Source: Phycisphaerae bacterium
Lineage (GTDB): Bacteria; Planctomycetota; Phycisphaerae; Phycisphaerales; SM1A02
DNA length: 55,154 bases
Direction of reading: 5' to 3'
Assembly (NCBI GenBank): GCA_016873315.1
Contig: VGXL01000004.1
Span: 1 to 55,154 of the forward strand
Of the stretch, positions 1 to 8,033 are shown one piece after another. A program made the translations under genes and the position numbers. Below the pieces are notes generated by a model, which had not been told where the DNA came from, made no database searches, and was given only the letters and a program-made list of their open reading frames with translations. Every line of letters begins with the position of its first letter. Positions within the stretch are counted from its first letter, which is position 1.

Positions 1-107
1 CCACGCTTGACCGTGACCGTCTCTTCACCATCCTTCAGATCCAGCTCAGTGAGGTCGTTTTCGACCATCAAGCGGACCAACGACTCAAGCTTGCGGATAT
101 CGATCAT
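1..107 (-). CDS. accB: Biotin carboxyl carrier protein of acetyl-CoA carboxylase, N-terminal part only
   Basis: Reading leftwards from an ATG at 107-105, the frame stays open to the window edge and encodes about 35 residues. They begin MIDIRKLESLVRLM and continue with TELDLKDGEETVTVKRG. This matches the N-terminal pattern of AccB proteins (MDIRKIKKLIELVEE, then SELEIKEGEESVRI). AccB carries the biotin that shuttles carboxyl groups in the first step of fatty acid synthesis. The biotinyl domain, with its MKM lysine, lies outside the window. A TACACT hexamer 10 nt upstream is a likely promoter. The divergent side is the 3' end of a hypothetical gene on the same strand, so accB probably starts its own transcription unit. 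accC would be expected further left. Confidence 0.8.
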   Translation of the reverse strand, partial: MIDIRKLESLVRLMVENDLTELDLKDGEETVTVKR

Positions 108-117
108 GATGGGCCGA

Positions 118-123
118 AGTGTA
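118..123 (-). promoter_or_regulatory. Putative -10 element of accB
   Basis: The minus strand reads TACACT here, 10 nt before the accB ATG. It fits the TANNNT hexamers found just before many starts in this window. No clear -35 is visible. The rest of 108-208 holds nothing else that I recognise. Confidence 0.4.
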
Positions 124-208
124 GCGATCCTGTGCCGATCGTGCAGCATCCCGCTTGGACGGGCGCAACTCGACCGACGCGGGCCGGGCGACCCGAGCAC
201 CCCGGCGA

Positions 209-961
209 CTATCGAAGCGGCCTGAACGCTCGCGGTGGGCCGAGGACCTCGGCCATCAGGATCGCACGGCGTGCCCCATCGCGCGATCGGAGCAGGCCGG
301 CCACCGATTCGGCCAGCGCGCTGCGATCGCTGCGATGCGCGACCGCCGTGGCGACAGTCGGTGATGACTCGACGCCCGCGACTGGGCGCGACGGCGGTGG
401 TGGCGCCGGGAGCGGTTGAGTCGACTGCCGCGCGGCTGCACGAGCACGGACCTCGTCGACGGCCGCGCGCACCCCCGCGAGCGAGTGCAGCGCGTCGCCG
501 CTCTCCTCGTCTTCGCCATCTTGCGACGCAGCTTCGGGATCCAGGCGATCGATCGGTGGCGGCGGTGGCGCGCTCGTTCCTGCACTCGTTGGTCGCGACG
601 ACGCTTGACCGGGCGGCAGCAACTCCGCAGGGAATCCTCGCGCGGGGAACTGATTGACGACATCACGCGCCTCGGCGAGTCCGAGGTTGCAGATCGCGCG
701 CAGCGCCATGATGGCTTCGATCACATTGCCCTGCTCGATCAAGCGCCCCACCGCAAACGCCTGCGGGGCGCTCATCGAACGGACGCTGTTGACCTGCACC
801 GGTCGCGTGCCATCGAGCGATGGCGCGATGCCCGGAAGAGCGCCGTCGCCGCGCGTGGCGGCTTCGGCGGCAGCCTGCTTCTCCTTTGCCTTCTTGGCAA
901 AGTAGCTCGCCACGGCCTGGCCCACGGCGATCAGGATGAAGATGATGATCGACTGCGTCAC
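209..961 (-). CDS. Hypothetical membrane-anchored protein with L7/L12-like segment
   Basis: This 250-residue protein is not a family I can name. An N-terminal hydrophobic stretch (residues 4-19) looks like a membrane anchor. Residues 70-106 (VGRLIEQGNVIEAIMALRAI, then CNLGLAEARDVV) resemble the C-terminal helix-loop-helix of ribosomal protein L7/L12, where the pattern is K.EVIK.VRE.TGLGLKEAK.LV. A Pro/Ala/Ser-rich linker follows. The extreme C-terminus has a compact motif, ILMAEVLGPPRAFR. The start is 12 nt after the ABC ATPase stop, so it is probably the last gene of the importer operon. The L7/L12 likeness could reflect a shared small fold rather than ribosome function. The frame is solid and the function is unknown. 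Confidence 0.7.
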   Translation of the reverse strand: MTQSIIIFILIAVGQAVASYFAKKAKEKQAAAEAATRGDGALPGIAPSLDGTRPVQVNSVRSMSAPQAFAVGRLIEQGNVIEAIMALRAICNLGLAEARDVVNQFPARGFPAELLPPGQASSRPTSAGTSAPPPPPIDRLDPEAASQDGEDEESGDALHSLAGVRAAVDEVRARAAARQSTQPLPAPPPPSRPVAGVESSPTVATAVAHRSDRSALAESVAGLLRSRDGARRAILMAEVLGPPRAFRPLR

Positions 962-973
962 GGCTGGTGGATC

Positions 974-1738
974 CTAGCCTTCGGCGGCGGCGCCACGCAG
1001 CGCGACGATCGGTCTGAGGCTGTCACCGACGCGCTCGAAGGGAACGCCGAATCCTTCGAGCAGCGCGGTTTCGCTGAGCACCGCTTCCCGCAGGCCGCTC
1101 GCCCGCAAGCGCCCCGCTTCCATCCACCACACCGAGTGCGCCAGCGCATCGGCGAGCGCCAGATCATGCAAGACCACAAGGACCAAGCTTCCCGCGCTCG
1201 CCACCGCCTGCAGCGCTCCGGCGACTCGCTGCTGTTCGGCAAGGTCCATCGCGCTCAAGGGCTCATCCAAGATGAGAAGGCCGCCCGCGTCGTGCTGCGC
1301 CAAGGCTCGTGCAAGGACGACACGCTGCTGCTCGCCCCCCGAGAGCGCGGCGAAGGATCGATCAAGCAATTCGTGAACCGCGAGGGCATCGACGGCGCGT
1401 TCGATGTGCTCCGCTGATCGCGGCACCACGGCGCCCGCGAGTTCGATGACCTCACGCGCCGTGAAGTTGGCCGCGACAAGCGGTCGCTGCGCGACATACG
1501 CCACGCGGCGCGCCCGTTCTGCGGCAGTCGATGCTGCGAGCTCGCGCCCCTGCCAGGTCGCGGAGCCAGAGCTTCGGCCCACATGCACGCCGGCAATGGC
1601 GCGCACGAGCGAACTCTTGCCGCTGCCGTTGCGACCGATGACGGCAACGATGCGACCAGGTGGCGCGCTCACGCTGACCCCGTGCACCGCGGCGCGAGCG
1701 CCATGCCAGACGCAGATCGAGTCAAGGATCAGGCTCAT
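974..1738 (-). CDS. ABC transporter ATP-binding protein, BtuD/FepC type
   Basis: This 254-residue ATPase would power import of a cobalamin, haem or siderophore-type ligand. The Walker A motif GRNGSGKS is near residues 35-42, the signature LSGGEQQRV near 132, Walker B LLILDEP near 153-160, and the H-loop histidine in VVLHDLALAD near 190. I start it at the ATG at 1738 because it overlaps the permease stop by 4 nt (ATGA). The frame stays open 11 codons further upstream, but those lie inside the permease. It is the third gene of a binding protein-permease-ATPase set, in the gene order typical of BtuF-BtuC-BtuD or FecB-FecCD-FecE systems. The ligand cannot be read from the ATPase. Confidence 0.9.
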   Translation of the reverse strand: MSLILDSICVWHGARAAVHGVSVSAPPGRIVAVIGRNGSGKSSLVRAIAGVHVGRSSGSATWQGRELAASTAAERARRVAYVAQRPLVAANFTAREVIELAGAVVPRSAEHIERAVDALAVHELLDRSFAALSGGEQQRVVLARALAQHDAGGLLILDEPLSAMDLAEQQRVAGALQAVASAGSLVLVVLHDLALADALAHSVWWMEAGRLRASGLREAVLSETALLEGFGVPFERVGDSLRPIVALRGAAAEG

Positions 1739-2793
1739 GTGTGGCGTCCTCCATGTCGACGGAGCACCCACAGAAAAACTGGTCCGCCGAGGACCGCCGT
1801 GACGACCGCCACCGGCAGCGTGCCTGAGCCGGGAATCGGAACCACGCGTCGCAAAGCGTCCGCCGCGATCAAGAGCGTGGCGCCAAGGATCGGCGACGCG
1901 ACGACCAGGCCGCGATGCCCTGCACCCAACAAGAGCCGGGCGATGTGCGGCGCGACGAAGCCCACGAACGCAATCGGTCCGCAGAGCACAACGCTCGAAC
2001 CCGCGAGCGCGCCGCTGAAGACAACCAACTTCCAGCGCAGCACAGGAAGATCAACGCCCAAACTCGAAGCCTCGTCATCGGCCGTGCACGCCGCATCAAG
2101 CCAGCGAGCGCGCATCACCGACCACCATCCGATCGACGCCAACAACATCGCGCCCGCCATGAGCGGCACGCGCTCGGGGAGTTCGGGAATCCGCCCCATG
2201 GCCCAGGCCATCAAGTCACCGCGCGACGAAGGCGGCATCAGGTACTGGACCAGGATCGTCAGCGCGCCCGCCACGCTTGCCACGACCACGCCGGCCAAGA
2301 GCAGCGTGACGGGGTCGATCGCACCGTGTCGACGGCCCGCGGCAACGACCAGGATCAACGCGAGCGCTGAGCCAAGGCTCGCTGCGACCATCCCCCCGTC
2401 CGCGATGAGCCACGCTGCACCCCAACTCGCCGCGAGTGACGCGACCGACACGGCGAGCCCGGCGCCAGACGAGAGTCCGAGCACGAACGGCGATGCCAAC
2501 GGGTTGCGCAAGAGCGCCTGCAACAGCACGCCTGAAGAACCAAGGCTTGCACCCGCCACAGCGGCGCTGACGAGCGCGCCCATGCGCAGATCGACGATGT
2601 CCGAGGTCGGCCACGACCAACCGCGTGCGCCGAGCATGAGCCGAAGCAGAACCGCGAGTCCAGCGAGCGCGATGATGACCAGCCACGCCGTCGTGCGCGA
2701 TCGCGCTGCGTTCGCAGTGTCCGCACTGCTCCTGCGAGAACCCGTGGAGGTCGTGGACCTGGCGCCGCACGCTGGATGGCACCTGTCGCTCAT
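1735..2793 (-). CDS. FecCD/BtuC-family ABC transporter permease
   Basis: This 352-residue integral membrane protein is the channel subunit of a metal-chelate or cobalamin importer. After a hydrophilic N-terminus of about 34 residues it shows about nine to ten hydrophobic helices. Family hallmarks are visible: GVLLQALLRNPLASPFVLG (the conserved GA..Q...RNPLA.P..LG motif), GPIAFVGFVAPHIARLL in the second half, and GRRHGAIDPVTLLLAG in between. The ATG at 2793 overlaps the stop of the binding protein by 4 nt, and its own stop overlaps the ATPase start by 4 nt. All three importer genes are therefore translationally coupled. FecCD permeases usually dimerise in the membrane. The substrate is unresolved between cobalamin, haem and ferric siderophore. 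Confidence 0.92.
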   Translation of the reverse strand: MSDRCHPACGARSTTSTGSRRSSADTANAARSRTTAWLVIIALAGLAVLLRLMLGARGWSWPTSDIVDLRMGALVSAAVAGASLGSSGVLLQALLRNPLASPFVLGLSSGAGLAVSVASLAASWGAAWLIADGGMVAASLGSALALILVVAAGRRHGAIDPVTLLLAGVVVASVAGALTILVQYLMPPSSRGDLMAWAMGRIPELPERVPLMAGAMLLASIGWWSVMRARWLDAACTADDEASSLGVDLPVLRWKLVVFSGALAGSSVVLCGPIAFVGFVAPHIARLLLGAGHRGLVVASPILGATLLIAADALRRVVPIPGSGTLPVAVVTAVLGGPVFLWVLRRHGGRHT

Positions 2794-3590
2794 CGCGCTG
2801 GATCCCCGGTTGTGAGCGCCGCGCGCACGCGCTCAAGGCTTGGGCCCAAGGTTCCCGAGGGAACGAGCAAGGCATCGTCGTCTGCAGCCACGATGCGTGC
2901 ACCGGTTCGGGCAGCGACCTCGGCGGTCCACGGCGAAGGCGCGGTGCCGATCGTCAACACGATGGCTGGCTTGAGCTCGACCATGTCCTCAAGATCGAGC
3001 GTCTGCCACGCTCCGTTGCCGAGCGCATTGGGTACGCCGCACGCTGCAAGAAACTCGCCGAGGTAGGTCGACGGACCGAACGCCAGCCGACCGTCGCCCG
3101 CCTGCACCATCAGCACGGTGCGAGCCGGGTCCCACGCCATCGGTGCACACGCGCGGTCCATCGCGGCGATCAGTTCGTTCGCGCGCGCGGCGAGCTGCTG
3201 ATCGCCGGGGTCGAGCGCTGCAGGAAGTTCCGCGACCATCGTGCGCACATCAGTGAGCGTCGCGAGCGGCCACGCACGAACCTGCGCACCGATTCGCGCG
3301 GCGACCTCGGTGAGTCCACCATCCATGCCCTGCGCGGGTGGCTGCACGACGACGACGCACGGATTGGCCGCGACCAGCGCTTCGGCATCGAGGTCGAGCA
3401 ACGAACCGACGACCGGCGCATCCGACTCACACCACGGTGTGCGACCCACCACCGTGTCGCCCGCGCCAAGCGCCACGATCGTCAAGGTGATCGCGGGGCT
3501 CAGGCTCGCGGCTCCCCTGCAGCCATCGCGCGAGCCATCCCCGCAGGCCGTCAGCACGAGCACGAGGATTCCGCCAACGACCGATCGCAT
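2790..3590 (-). CDS. Lipoprotein substrate-binding protein of FecCD/BtuC importer
   Basis: This 266-residue protein begins MRSVVGGILVLVLTACGDGS, a lipoprotein signal with the lipobox LTAC and acylation at Cys16. The mature part has the helical-backbone metal receptor pattern: GDTVVGRTPWCE, DLDAEALVAANPCVVVV, a long helix around ELIAAMDRACAP, and YLGEFLAACGVPNALG followed by LKPAIVLTIG. These match BtuF/FecB-like proteins that bind cobalamin or ferric chelates. GRTPWC is reminiscent of BtuF-like cobalamin binders, which makes B12 a reasonable but unproven ligand. The frame runs open another 139 codons upstream. I chose 3590 because the signal peptide starts there, a TACTGT hexamer lies 9 nt upstream, and the upstream extension would overlap the divergent gene. 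Confidence 0.85.
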   Translation of the reverse strand: MRSVVGGILVLVLTACGDGSRDGCRGAASLSPAITLTIVALGAGDTVVGRTPWCESDAPVVGSLLDLDAEALVAANPCVVVVQPPAQGMDGGLTEVAARIGAQVRAWPLATLTDVRTMVAELPAALDPGDQQLAARANELIAAMDRACAPMAWDPARTVLMVQAGDGRLAFGPSTYLGEFLAACGVPNALGNGAWQTLDLEDMVELKPAIVLTIGTAPSPWTAEVAARTGARIVAADDDALLVPSGTLGPSLERVRAALTTGDPAR

Positions 3591-3598
3591 CGGAGCGA

Positions 3599-3605
3599 TA
3601 CAGTA
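3599..3605. promoter_or_regulatory. Overlapping divergent -10 elements
   Basis: The 7-base sequence TACAGTA gives TACAGT on the plus strand, 10 nt before the ATG at 3615. It gives TACTGT on the minus strand, 9 nt before the ATG at 3590. Only 24 bp separate the two start codons, so both mRNAs must be nearly leaderless and RNA polymerase cannot occupy both -10 sites at once. Confidence 0.4.
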
Positions 3606-3614
3606 CGGGCCACG

Positions 3615-4496
3615 ATGCCCCTGCGCAGTGCGATCACCAGCCTCTTCCTTGGGGACGCGGCACCAACCGCGGATGCCCCACCGACCACCGACGGTCGCTC
3701 GATCCAAGTCCATCAGGCCGAACCGATCAAGCCCGTCGAGGTGATGCAGCAGTTCGAATCGCAACTCGCATCGCAAGCCGATGTGAATCGACGCCTCGGC
3801 GAGCTCATTCGTCAACTCGATGGAACACTGGCGTCGCTTCCGGAGATGGCCCGCCAGCAGGCGCGCATGGTGGACACGCTCATTGACCAGGCCCAGCGCG
3901 CCAAGGACCGCGACGCCGCCCTGACCCGCGGCCTCAAGGAACTCGGCGAAGGCTCCGACCGCCAGACGCAGGTGCTCGGGCTCGTTCAACAGCAACTCGA
4001 CTTGCACAGCGAGACGAGTTCACGCGTAGCTGAAATCCTTGGCGAAGCGCGCACGGCGCTCGGCGCGTTCAGTGCCAGCAGCGAGCGTCACGCTCGAAGC
4101 ATCGAGTCGCTCGCTGAAGCCACGCGACGACGAACGATCCAAAGCGATCGACTGGAACGGCGGCTTCAGCTCTGGTTGGTCGTGACGACCGCGCTCTCGA
4201 CGACAGCGCTCGTCTACGCGCTGGTCGTTGCCTTGCGCGACGCACCCCAGGCGCAGCCCGCGCCGTTGCCAGCCGCGCCGGTAGCGACGAGTGAACCGGC
4301 TGCGGCCACCACGACCGATCCAAATGCCGCGACGCAGACCACCACACCAGCCGTCAGCAACCCCACAACGCCTGCAGTGACGAAGCCCACGACCACGGCG
4401 ACCAAGCCCCCGGCCGCGGGACCCGATCCCGCAGGTGATGGCTCAAGCCCCGCACCGACCGGCGAACCTGCCGTGGTCGATCCGGTCGCTCCCTGA
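3615..4496 (+). CDS. Hypothetical coiled-coil protein with one transmembrane helix
   Basis: This 293-residue protein is not a family I recognise. Residues about 35-182 are heptad-like and charged (for example QFESQLASQADVNRRLGELI), which predicts a long coiled coil. A single hydrophobic helix follows (LWLVVTTALSTTALVYALVV, about 186-206). The last 85 residues are a low-complexity Pro/Ala/Thr tail. The predicted layout is a cytoplasmic coiled coil with a disordered tail across the membrane, as in scaffold or envelope-spanning proteins. It is divergent from the importer binding protein with 24 bp between starts, and it ends 19 bp before the convergent exporter gene. No Shine-Dalgarno is visible before the start. 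Confidence 0.7.
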   Translation: MPLRSAITSLFLGDAAPTADAPPTTDGRSIQVHQAEPIKPVEVMQQFESQLASQADVNRRLGELIRQLDGTLASLPEMARQQARMVDTLIDQAQRAKDRDAALTRGLKELGEGSDRQTQVLGLVQQQLDLHSETSSRVAEILGEARTALGAFSASSERHARSIESLAEATRRRTIQSDRLERRLQLWLVVTTALSTTALVYALVVALRDAPQAQPAPLPAAPVATSEPAAATTTDPNAATQTTTPAVSNPTTPAVTKPTTTATKPPAAGPDPAGDGSSPAPTGEPAVVDPVAP

Positions 4497-4515
4497 ATCA
4501 CATTCTCCGGTTCGC

Positions 4516-6339
4516 TTACGCGCTCGCCGTCGCGAGCTGGCTCGAGGCGATGGCGCGATAGACGCCGCAGCGCTCAATCAATTCAGCGTGCGTGCCACGA
4601 TCGACGATCTGGCCTTGATCCATCACGACGATCCAGTCCGCTGCAAGCACTGTGCTGAGTCGGTGCGCGACGGTGATGACCGTGCGCCCCTTCCCGAACT
4701 CACGGATCGCCTCGTTGATCTGGCGTTCGCTGTCTGCATCGACCTGGCTCGTGGCTTCGTCCATCAGGAGCACGGCTGGGTCGCGCAGCGCAGCTCGAGC
4801 GATCACGATGCGCTGGCGCTGACCGCCGGACAAACTCATGCCCTGCTCGGCCACCAGCGTGTCGTATCCGTGCGGCAACGCGCGAATGAAGGCGTCGGCG
4901 TGCGCGCGCTGCGCCGCGGCGACGATGGACTCGAGTGTGGCGGACGCGCAACCCAGCGCAATGTTCTCGGCGATCGTGCCGTGCACGAGCACGGCCTCTT
5001 GCGAGACCACACCAACTTGCGAACGCCACGACCTGAGCGACGCGCCGTCAAGGTCAAGGCCATCCACCACCACTCGGCCGGTCGTGGGCACGAGCAACCG
5101 GGGAATCAGCGACAGCAGCGTGGACTTGCCGCAACCATTGGGACCGACGATCGCAACATGCGCGCCAGCCGGAATCGTGAGATCGATGCCGCGCAGCGAG
5201 GCGCGCTCTGCCTTGGGGTAGGTGAACCCGACGCCCACGAAATCGATGGACCGCGACAAGCGTGCAACATCGCGTCCACCGTCAGCGCCGGGCTCAGTCG
5301 CCGCGTCGAGGATCTCGCGGATGCGACGCGCCGGTGCTTCGGCCGACTGGATGTCACTGACGAAGGCCGTGAGCGGGCGGAAGCTGCCCGCCGCAACGGC
5401 AAGGCTGCCAAGCGACATGAGGAATCGATCCAGTTGCATGCGACCGGCAAGGAGTTCTCGCCCGGCGAGGAACACAAGTCCGAGCACGACGAACACCGCC
5501 AGCAGTTCCATCAGCGGACTCGCCAGGCTGCGCACCTTGCGAAGTTTGAGTTCGTTTCGAACGACGCCCTCGTTGGCGCCAGCAAATCGGCGGCCCATGT
5601 CCGGTTCGGCCGTAGCAGCCTTCACCGAGCGAAGCCCCTGCATGGCTTCGTTGGTCACCAGCAGCAGCCGCTGCTGCGCTTCGAGCGTGCCGCGCATACC
5701 GCGATTGATGCGCTTGCCCAGTCGCCGCAGCGTGTAGGCCAACGGCGGTCCAGCCACGATCGCCGCGAGCACGATCCGCCAATCGAACCAGATGGCAACG
5801 CCGACGGCCGACAGGCCCTTGGTGACATGGGCCAGCGAACGGTTCGTGAGCGCCACGAGACCGCCATGCAGCTCACTGCAGTCGCGCAGGATGCGCGATG
5901 TGAAGTCGCTTGGGCCCTGCGCCACGACCATCGACAGCGGCAAGCGAATCGCCGCGTCGAACGCGCGCTGGCGTGCGTCGGCGACAATGCGCGTGACCAT
6001 CGTCAGCGTGAGGTACTGGTGCAGGAAGTTGGCGGCGGCGCCGATCAGCGTGAGCGCAGCCAGGCTCAGCAGCACGACCCCGAGGCTGGCATCCGTCGAC
6101 TCTGGCAGTCGAGCCAGCAGCCAGTCGGGCACCTGCAACCAGCCGCCAGCGGCATTGTGGTCGCGGGCAATGCCGGCCAGACCCTTGGCATCCTCGCCAA
6201 GCATGAGATCCAAGACCGGCAGCGCGGCACCGAGCCCCGCCGCAATGCCCAGCCCGCTCACCACGGCGCACGACACGGCGCCGGCCAAAGTCCACGGCGC
6301 GGCCAACAGTTCTCGAGCAAAGGTCCAGTATGCCTTCAT
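4516..6339 (-). CDS. MsbA-like ABC exporter (fused membrane and ATPase domains)
   Basis: This 607-residue half-transporter has an N-terminal six-helix membrane domain (about residues 1-320) and a C-terminal nucleotide-binding domain. In the latter I see Walker A GPNGCGKS, Q-loop VVSQEAVLVHGTI, signature LSGGQRQR, Walker B VLLMDEATS and the H-loop AHRLSTV. This is the type IV exporter architecture of MsbA (lipid A flippase) and multidrug homodimers. It follows aroA by 15 nt on the same strand and is probably transcribed from the groES promoter. MsbA-like lipid export fits a Gram-negative-type envelope, but family membership alone does not fix the substrate. The start at 6339 gives a short cytoplasmic N-terminus before the first helix. 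Confidence 0.92.
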   Translation of the reverse strand: MKAYWTFARELLAAPWTLAGAVSCAVVSGLGIAAGLGAALPVLDLMLGEDAKGLAGIARDHNAAGGWLQVPDWLLARLPESTDASLGVVLLSLAALTLIGAAANFLHQYLTLTMVTRIVADARQRAFDAAIRLPLSMVVAQGPSDFTSRILRDCSELHGGLVALTNRSLAHVTKGLSAVGVAIWFDWRIVLAAIVAGPPLAYTLRRLGKRINRGMRGTLEAQQRLLLVTNEAMQGLRSVKAATAEPDMGRRFAGANEGVVRNELKLRKVRSLASPLMELLAVFVVLGLVFLAGRELLAGRMQLDRFLMSLGSLAVAAGSFRPLTAFVSDIQSAEAPARRIREILDAATEPGADGGRDVARLSRSIDFVGVGFTYPKAERASLRGIDLTIPAGAHVAIVGPNGCGKSTLLSLIPRLLVPTTGRVVVDGLDLDGASLRSWRSQVGVVSQEAVLVHGTIAENIALGCASATLESIVAAAQRAHADAFIRALPHGYDTLVAEQGMSLSGGQRQRIVIARAALRDPAVLLMDEATSQVDADSERQINEAIREFGKGRTVITVAHRLSTVLAADWIVVMDQGQIVDRGTHAELIERCGVYRAIASSQLATASA

Positions 6340-6354
6340 GGGAGTCGCGTCACC

Positions 6355-7656
6355 TTACACGCCCTCGAACAACGCAAGTGAATCCCAGAACCCCGGCCAA
6401 CTCTTGGCCACGCAGCCGGGATCATCGATCGAGATGCCCTGTCGATGGAGCCCAAGGGTCGCCAGGCTCATGGCCACGCGGTGATCGCGGTGCGCATGCA
6501 GCGTGACCGCGCGATCGTGCCGAGTCGATGGATCGATCACGATGGCGTCGTCGCTCGCGCACACCGTGCAACCGATCGCACGGAGCTCCGCGGCCATCGC
6601 GCCGATGCGGTCGCTCTCCTTCACGCGCAGCGTGTGCAGTCCCGTGATGGTGGTCGTGCCTGTTGCTGCCGCTGCGACGGCGGCGATCGCGAGCGCACCA
6701 TCCGGCCAACGCGCTGCATCGGTGGTGATCCCTCGCAATGGTCCACCGTGTTCGATCGAGGTCGATCCCTCGACGGTTCGTTCGCGCGCACCCATCTGGA
6801 GCAAGGCATCGATCGCGCCGCGATCCGGCTGCGCGGTGGTCCGCAGGAGCGCAGGCACCGTGACGCGCATGCCAGGGATCAGTGCCGCCGCAGCGATCGG
6901 GTAGATCGCGCTGCTTGCATCAGGCTCGACGGTGATGTGGACACCGCGAGTGGGCATCGGGCCAATGGTCACCGCGGCCAATCCGCCGTCGGGCGCGCGT
7001 TCGATCTGGACAGGCACCCCCGCTCGCGTGAGCACCGCGATCGACAGCTCAAGGTACGACGCGCTGGTGGGCGGCTGGGCGAACGCGAGTTCGAGGCCGC
7101 GTTCGAGCCAGGGCGCGATCATCATGAGCGCACTGATGAACTGACTGCTGCTGGTGGCGCCGACGGCAAGCGTGCGCCCCGTCGGTCGCAATCCGCCCAC
7201 GACGACCGGCAGGCGCCCCGCGGCTTCGACCCAGCGGATCGACGCACCCAACTGGGCGAGCATGGCGAGTCCTTCGGCGACCGGGCGCTCACGCATGCGC
7301 GGGCTGCCATCGATCACGATCGGTTGATCGGCGAGCGCGGCGAACGCAGCCATGAACCGAGTCGGCGTGCCGCCATCGCCAAGGTGGACGCTGCTGCCGC
7401 CGCGAGGGCGCCCAGCGCATCCGACGATCGTGAGTTCATCCGGCGCAGTCCACGACGCGTGAACGCCGCACTGCGACACCGCGTCCGCGAACAAGGTGGT
7501 GTCGTCGGACTTCAGCGCCCCTGCAAGGACGCTCGGTCCGTCCGCCAAGGACGCAAGCATGATCCAACGATTGGTCAGGCTCTTGCTTCCCTGGACCCGC
7601 GCGATGATCTCACGCCCCATCGTCGCCGGCCGGATCGCCCTGGCGGCGCCAACCAC
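6355..7656 (-). CDS. aroA: 3-phosphoshikimate 1-carboxyvinyltransferase (EPSP synthase)
   Basis: This enzyme makes EPSP from shikimate 3-phosphate and PEP, the sixth step of chorismate synthesis. The 433-residue protein shows the substrate loop GSKSLTNR, the PEP-loop variant LGDGGTPTRF, the block SSQFISALMM, the motif TLRVKESDR, and DHRVAMS near the C-terminus. In E. coli-type enzymes the PEP loop reads LGNAGTAMRP; here Asn is Asp, Ala is Gly, and the proline after Arg is Phe. I start it at a GTG at 7656, 3 nt after the groES stop. An ATG 12 codons later (7620) is an equally possible start. It sits between groES and the exporter in one operon. Confidence 0.93.
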   Translation of the reverse strand: MVGAARAIRPATMGREIIARVQGSKSLTNRWIMLASLADGPSVLAGALKSDDTTLFADAVSQCGVHASWTAPDELTIVGCAGRPRGGSSVHLGDGGTPTRFMAAFAALADQPIVIDGSPRMRERPVAEGLAMLAQLGASIRWVEAAGRLPVVVGGLRPTGRTLAVGATSSSQFISALMMIAPWLERGLELAFAQPPTSASYLELSIAVLTRAGVPVQIERAPDGGLAAVTIGPMPTRGVHITVEPDASSAIYPIAAAALIPGMRVTVPALLRTTAQPDRGAIDALLQMGARERTVEGSTSIEHGGPLRGITTDAARWPDGALAIAAVAAAATGTTTITGLHTLRVKESDRIGAMAAELRAIGCTVCASDDAIVIDPSTRHDRAVTLHAHRDHRVAMSLATLGLHRQGISIDDPGCVAKSWPGFWDSLALFEGV

Positions 7657-7659
7657 CGC

Positions 7660-7986
7660 TCAGGCGCCTTCCCGACGGAACACCGCCACGACATCATCGA
7701 CCGGGATCACGAAGAGACGATTGTCCCCTTCGAAGTCAACTGGAATGCCGTGACGCGGATTGAAGAGCACGCGGTCGTACCGCTTGATCGGGTAGTCCTC
7801 GTCGCGCTCGACCTGCGCGCTCACTGCGACCACGCGGCCCGTGAGCGTTGGAATCTCGATCTTGTCAGGCAGATGGATCCCGACCTTGGTGATCTTCTTG
7901 TCCTCGTCCTTGCGGATGAGCACGCGCTTGCCGACGGGTTCAACCGTCTCAAGGCGGGCGGCGGGTGGCGTCGGCTTGGTCGACAT
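7660..7986 (-). CDS. groES: Co-chaperonin GroES family protein
   Basis: This 108-residue protein carries the GroES fold pattern: PVGKRVLIRKDE, a mobile-loop region rich in Lys and Ile (KKITKVGIHLPDK), TLTGRVVAVS, the KRYDRVLFNPRHGIPV segment equivalent to GD.VLF.KY.G..V, and the C-terminal VIPVDDVVAVF. GroES caps GroEL so that client proteins can fold. It is 10-15 residues longer than usual because of an N-terminal Pro-rich extension. No groEL is adjacent, so it may be an additional, specialised copy. A TATCCT hexamer sits 7 nt before the ATG, and the gene is divergent from apt with 47 bp between starts. It is the first gene of the groES-aroA-exporter operon. Confidence 0.85.
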   Translation of the reverse strand: MSTKPTPPAARLETVEPVGKRVLIRKDEDKKITKVGIHLPDKIEIPTLTGRVVAVSAQVERDEDYPIKRYDRVLFNPRHGIPVDFEGDNRLFVIPVDDVVAVFRREGA

Positions 7987-7993
7987 GCTCGTG

Positions 7994-7999
7994 AGGATA
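7994..7999 (-). promoter_or_regulatory. Putative -10 element of the groES-aroA operon
   Basis: The minus strand reads TATCCT, 7 nt before the ATG at 7986. With normal spacing from -10 to the transcription start, the mRNA would begin at or next to the AUG. Confidence 0.45.
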
Positions 8000-8021
8000 G
8001 GCGAACCCCGCGCGCTGCTGC

Positions 8022-8027
8022 TAGAAC
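8022..8027 (+). promoter_or_regulatory. Putative -10 element of apt
   Basis: TAGAAC lies exactly 6 nt before the apt ATG, with no Shine-Dalgarno sequence in between. A leaderless transcript is predicted. Confidence 0.4.
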
Positions 8028-8033
8028 ACGCGC

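Noticed and set aside
3599-3605. TACAGTA considered as a regulator operator
   Set aside because: Its length and placement fit overlapping -10 boxes; one 7-bp near-palindrome is not enough to claim an operator.
3591-4007. Upstream extension of the importer binding protein
   Set aside because: It would run through the divergent coiled-coil gene and destroy the lipoprotein signal peptide that starts at 3590.
4435-6381. Long open frame on the plus strand opposite the MsbA-like gene
   Set aside because: The translation is rich in Arg, His and Gln with no motif, as expected opposite a GC-rich gene; the minus strand encodes a complete ABC exporter.
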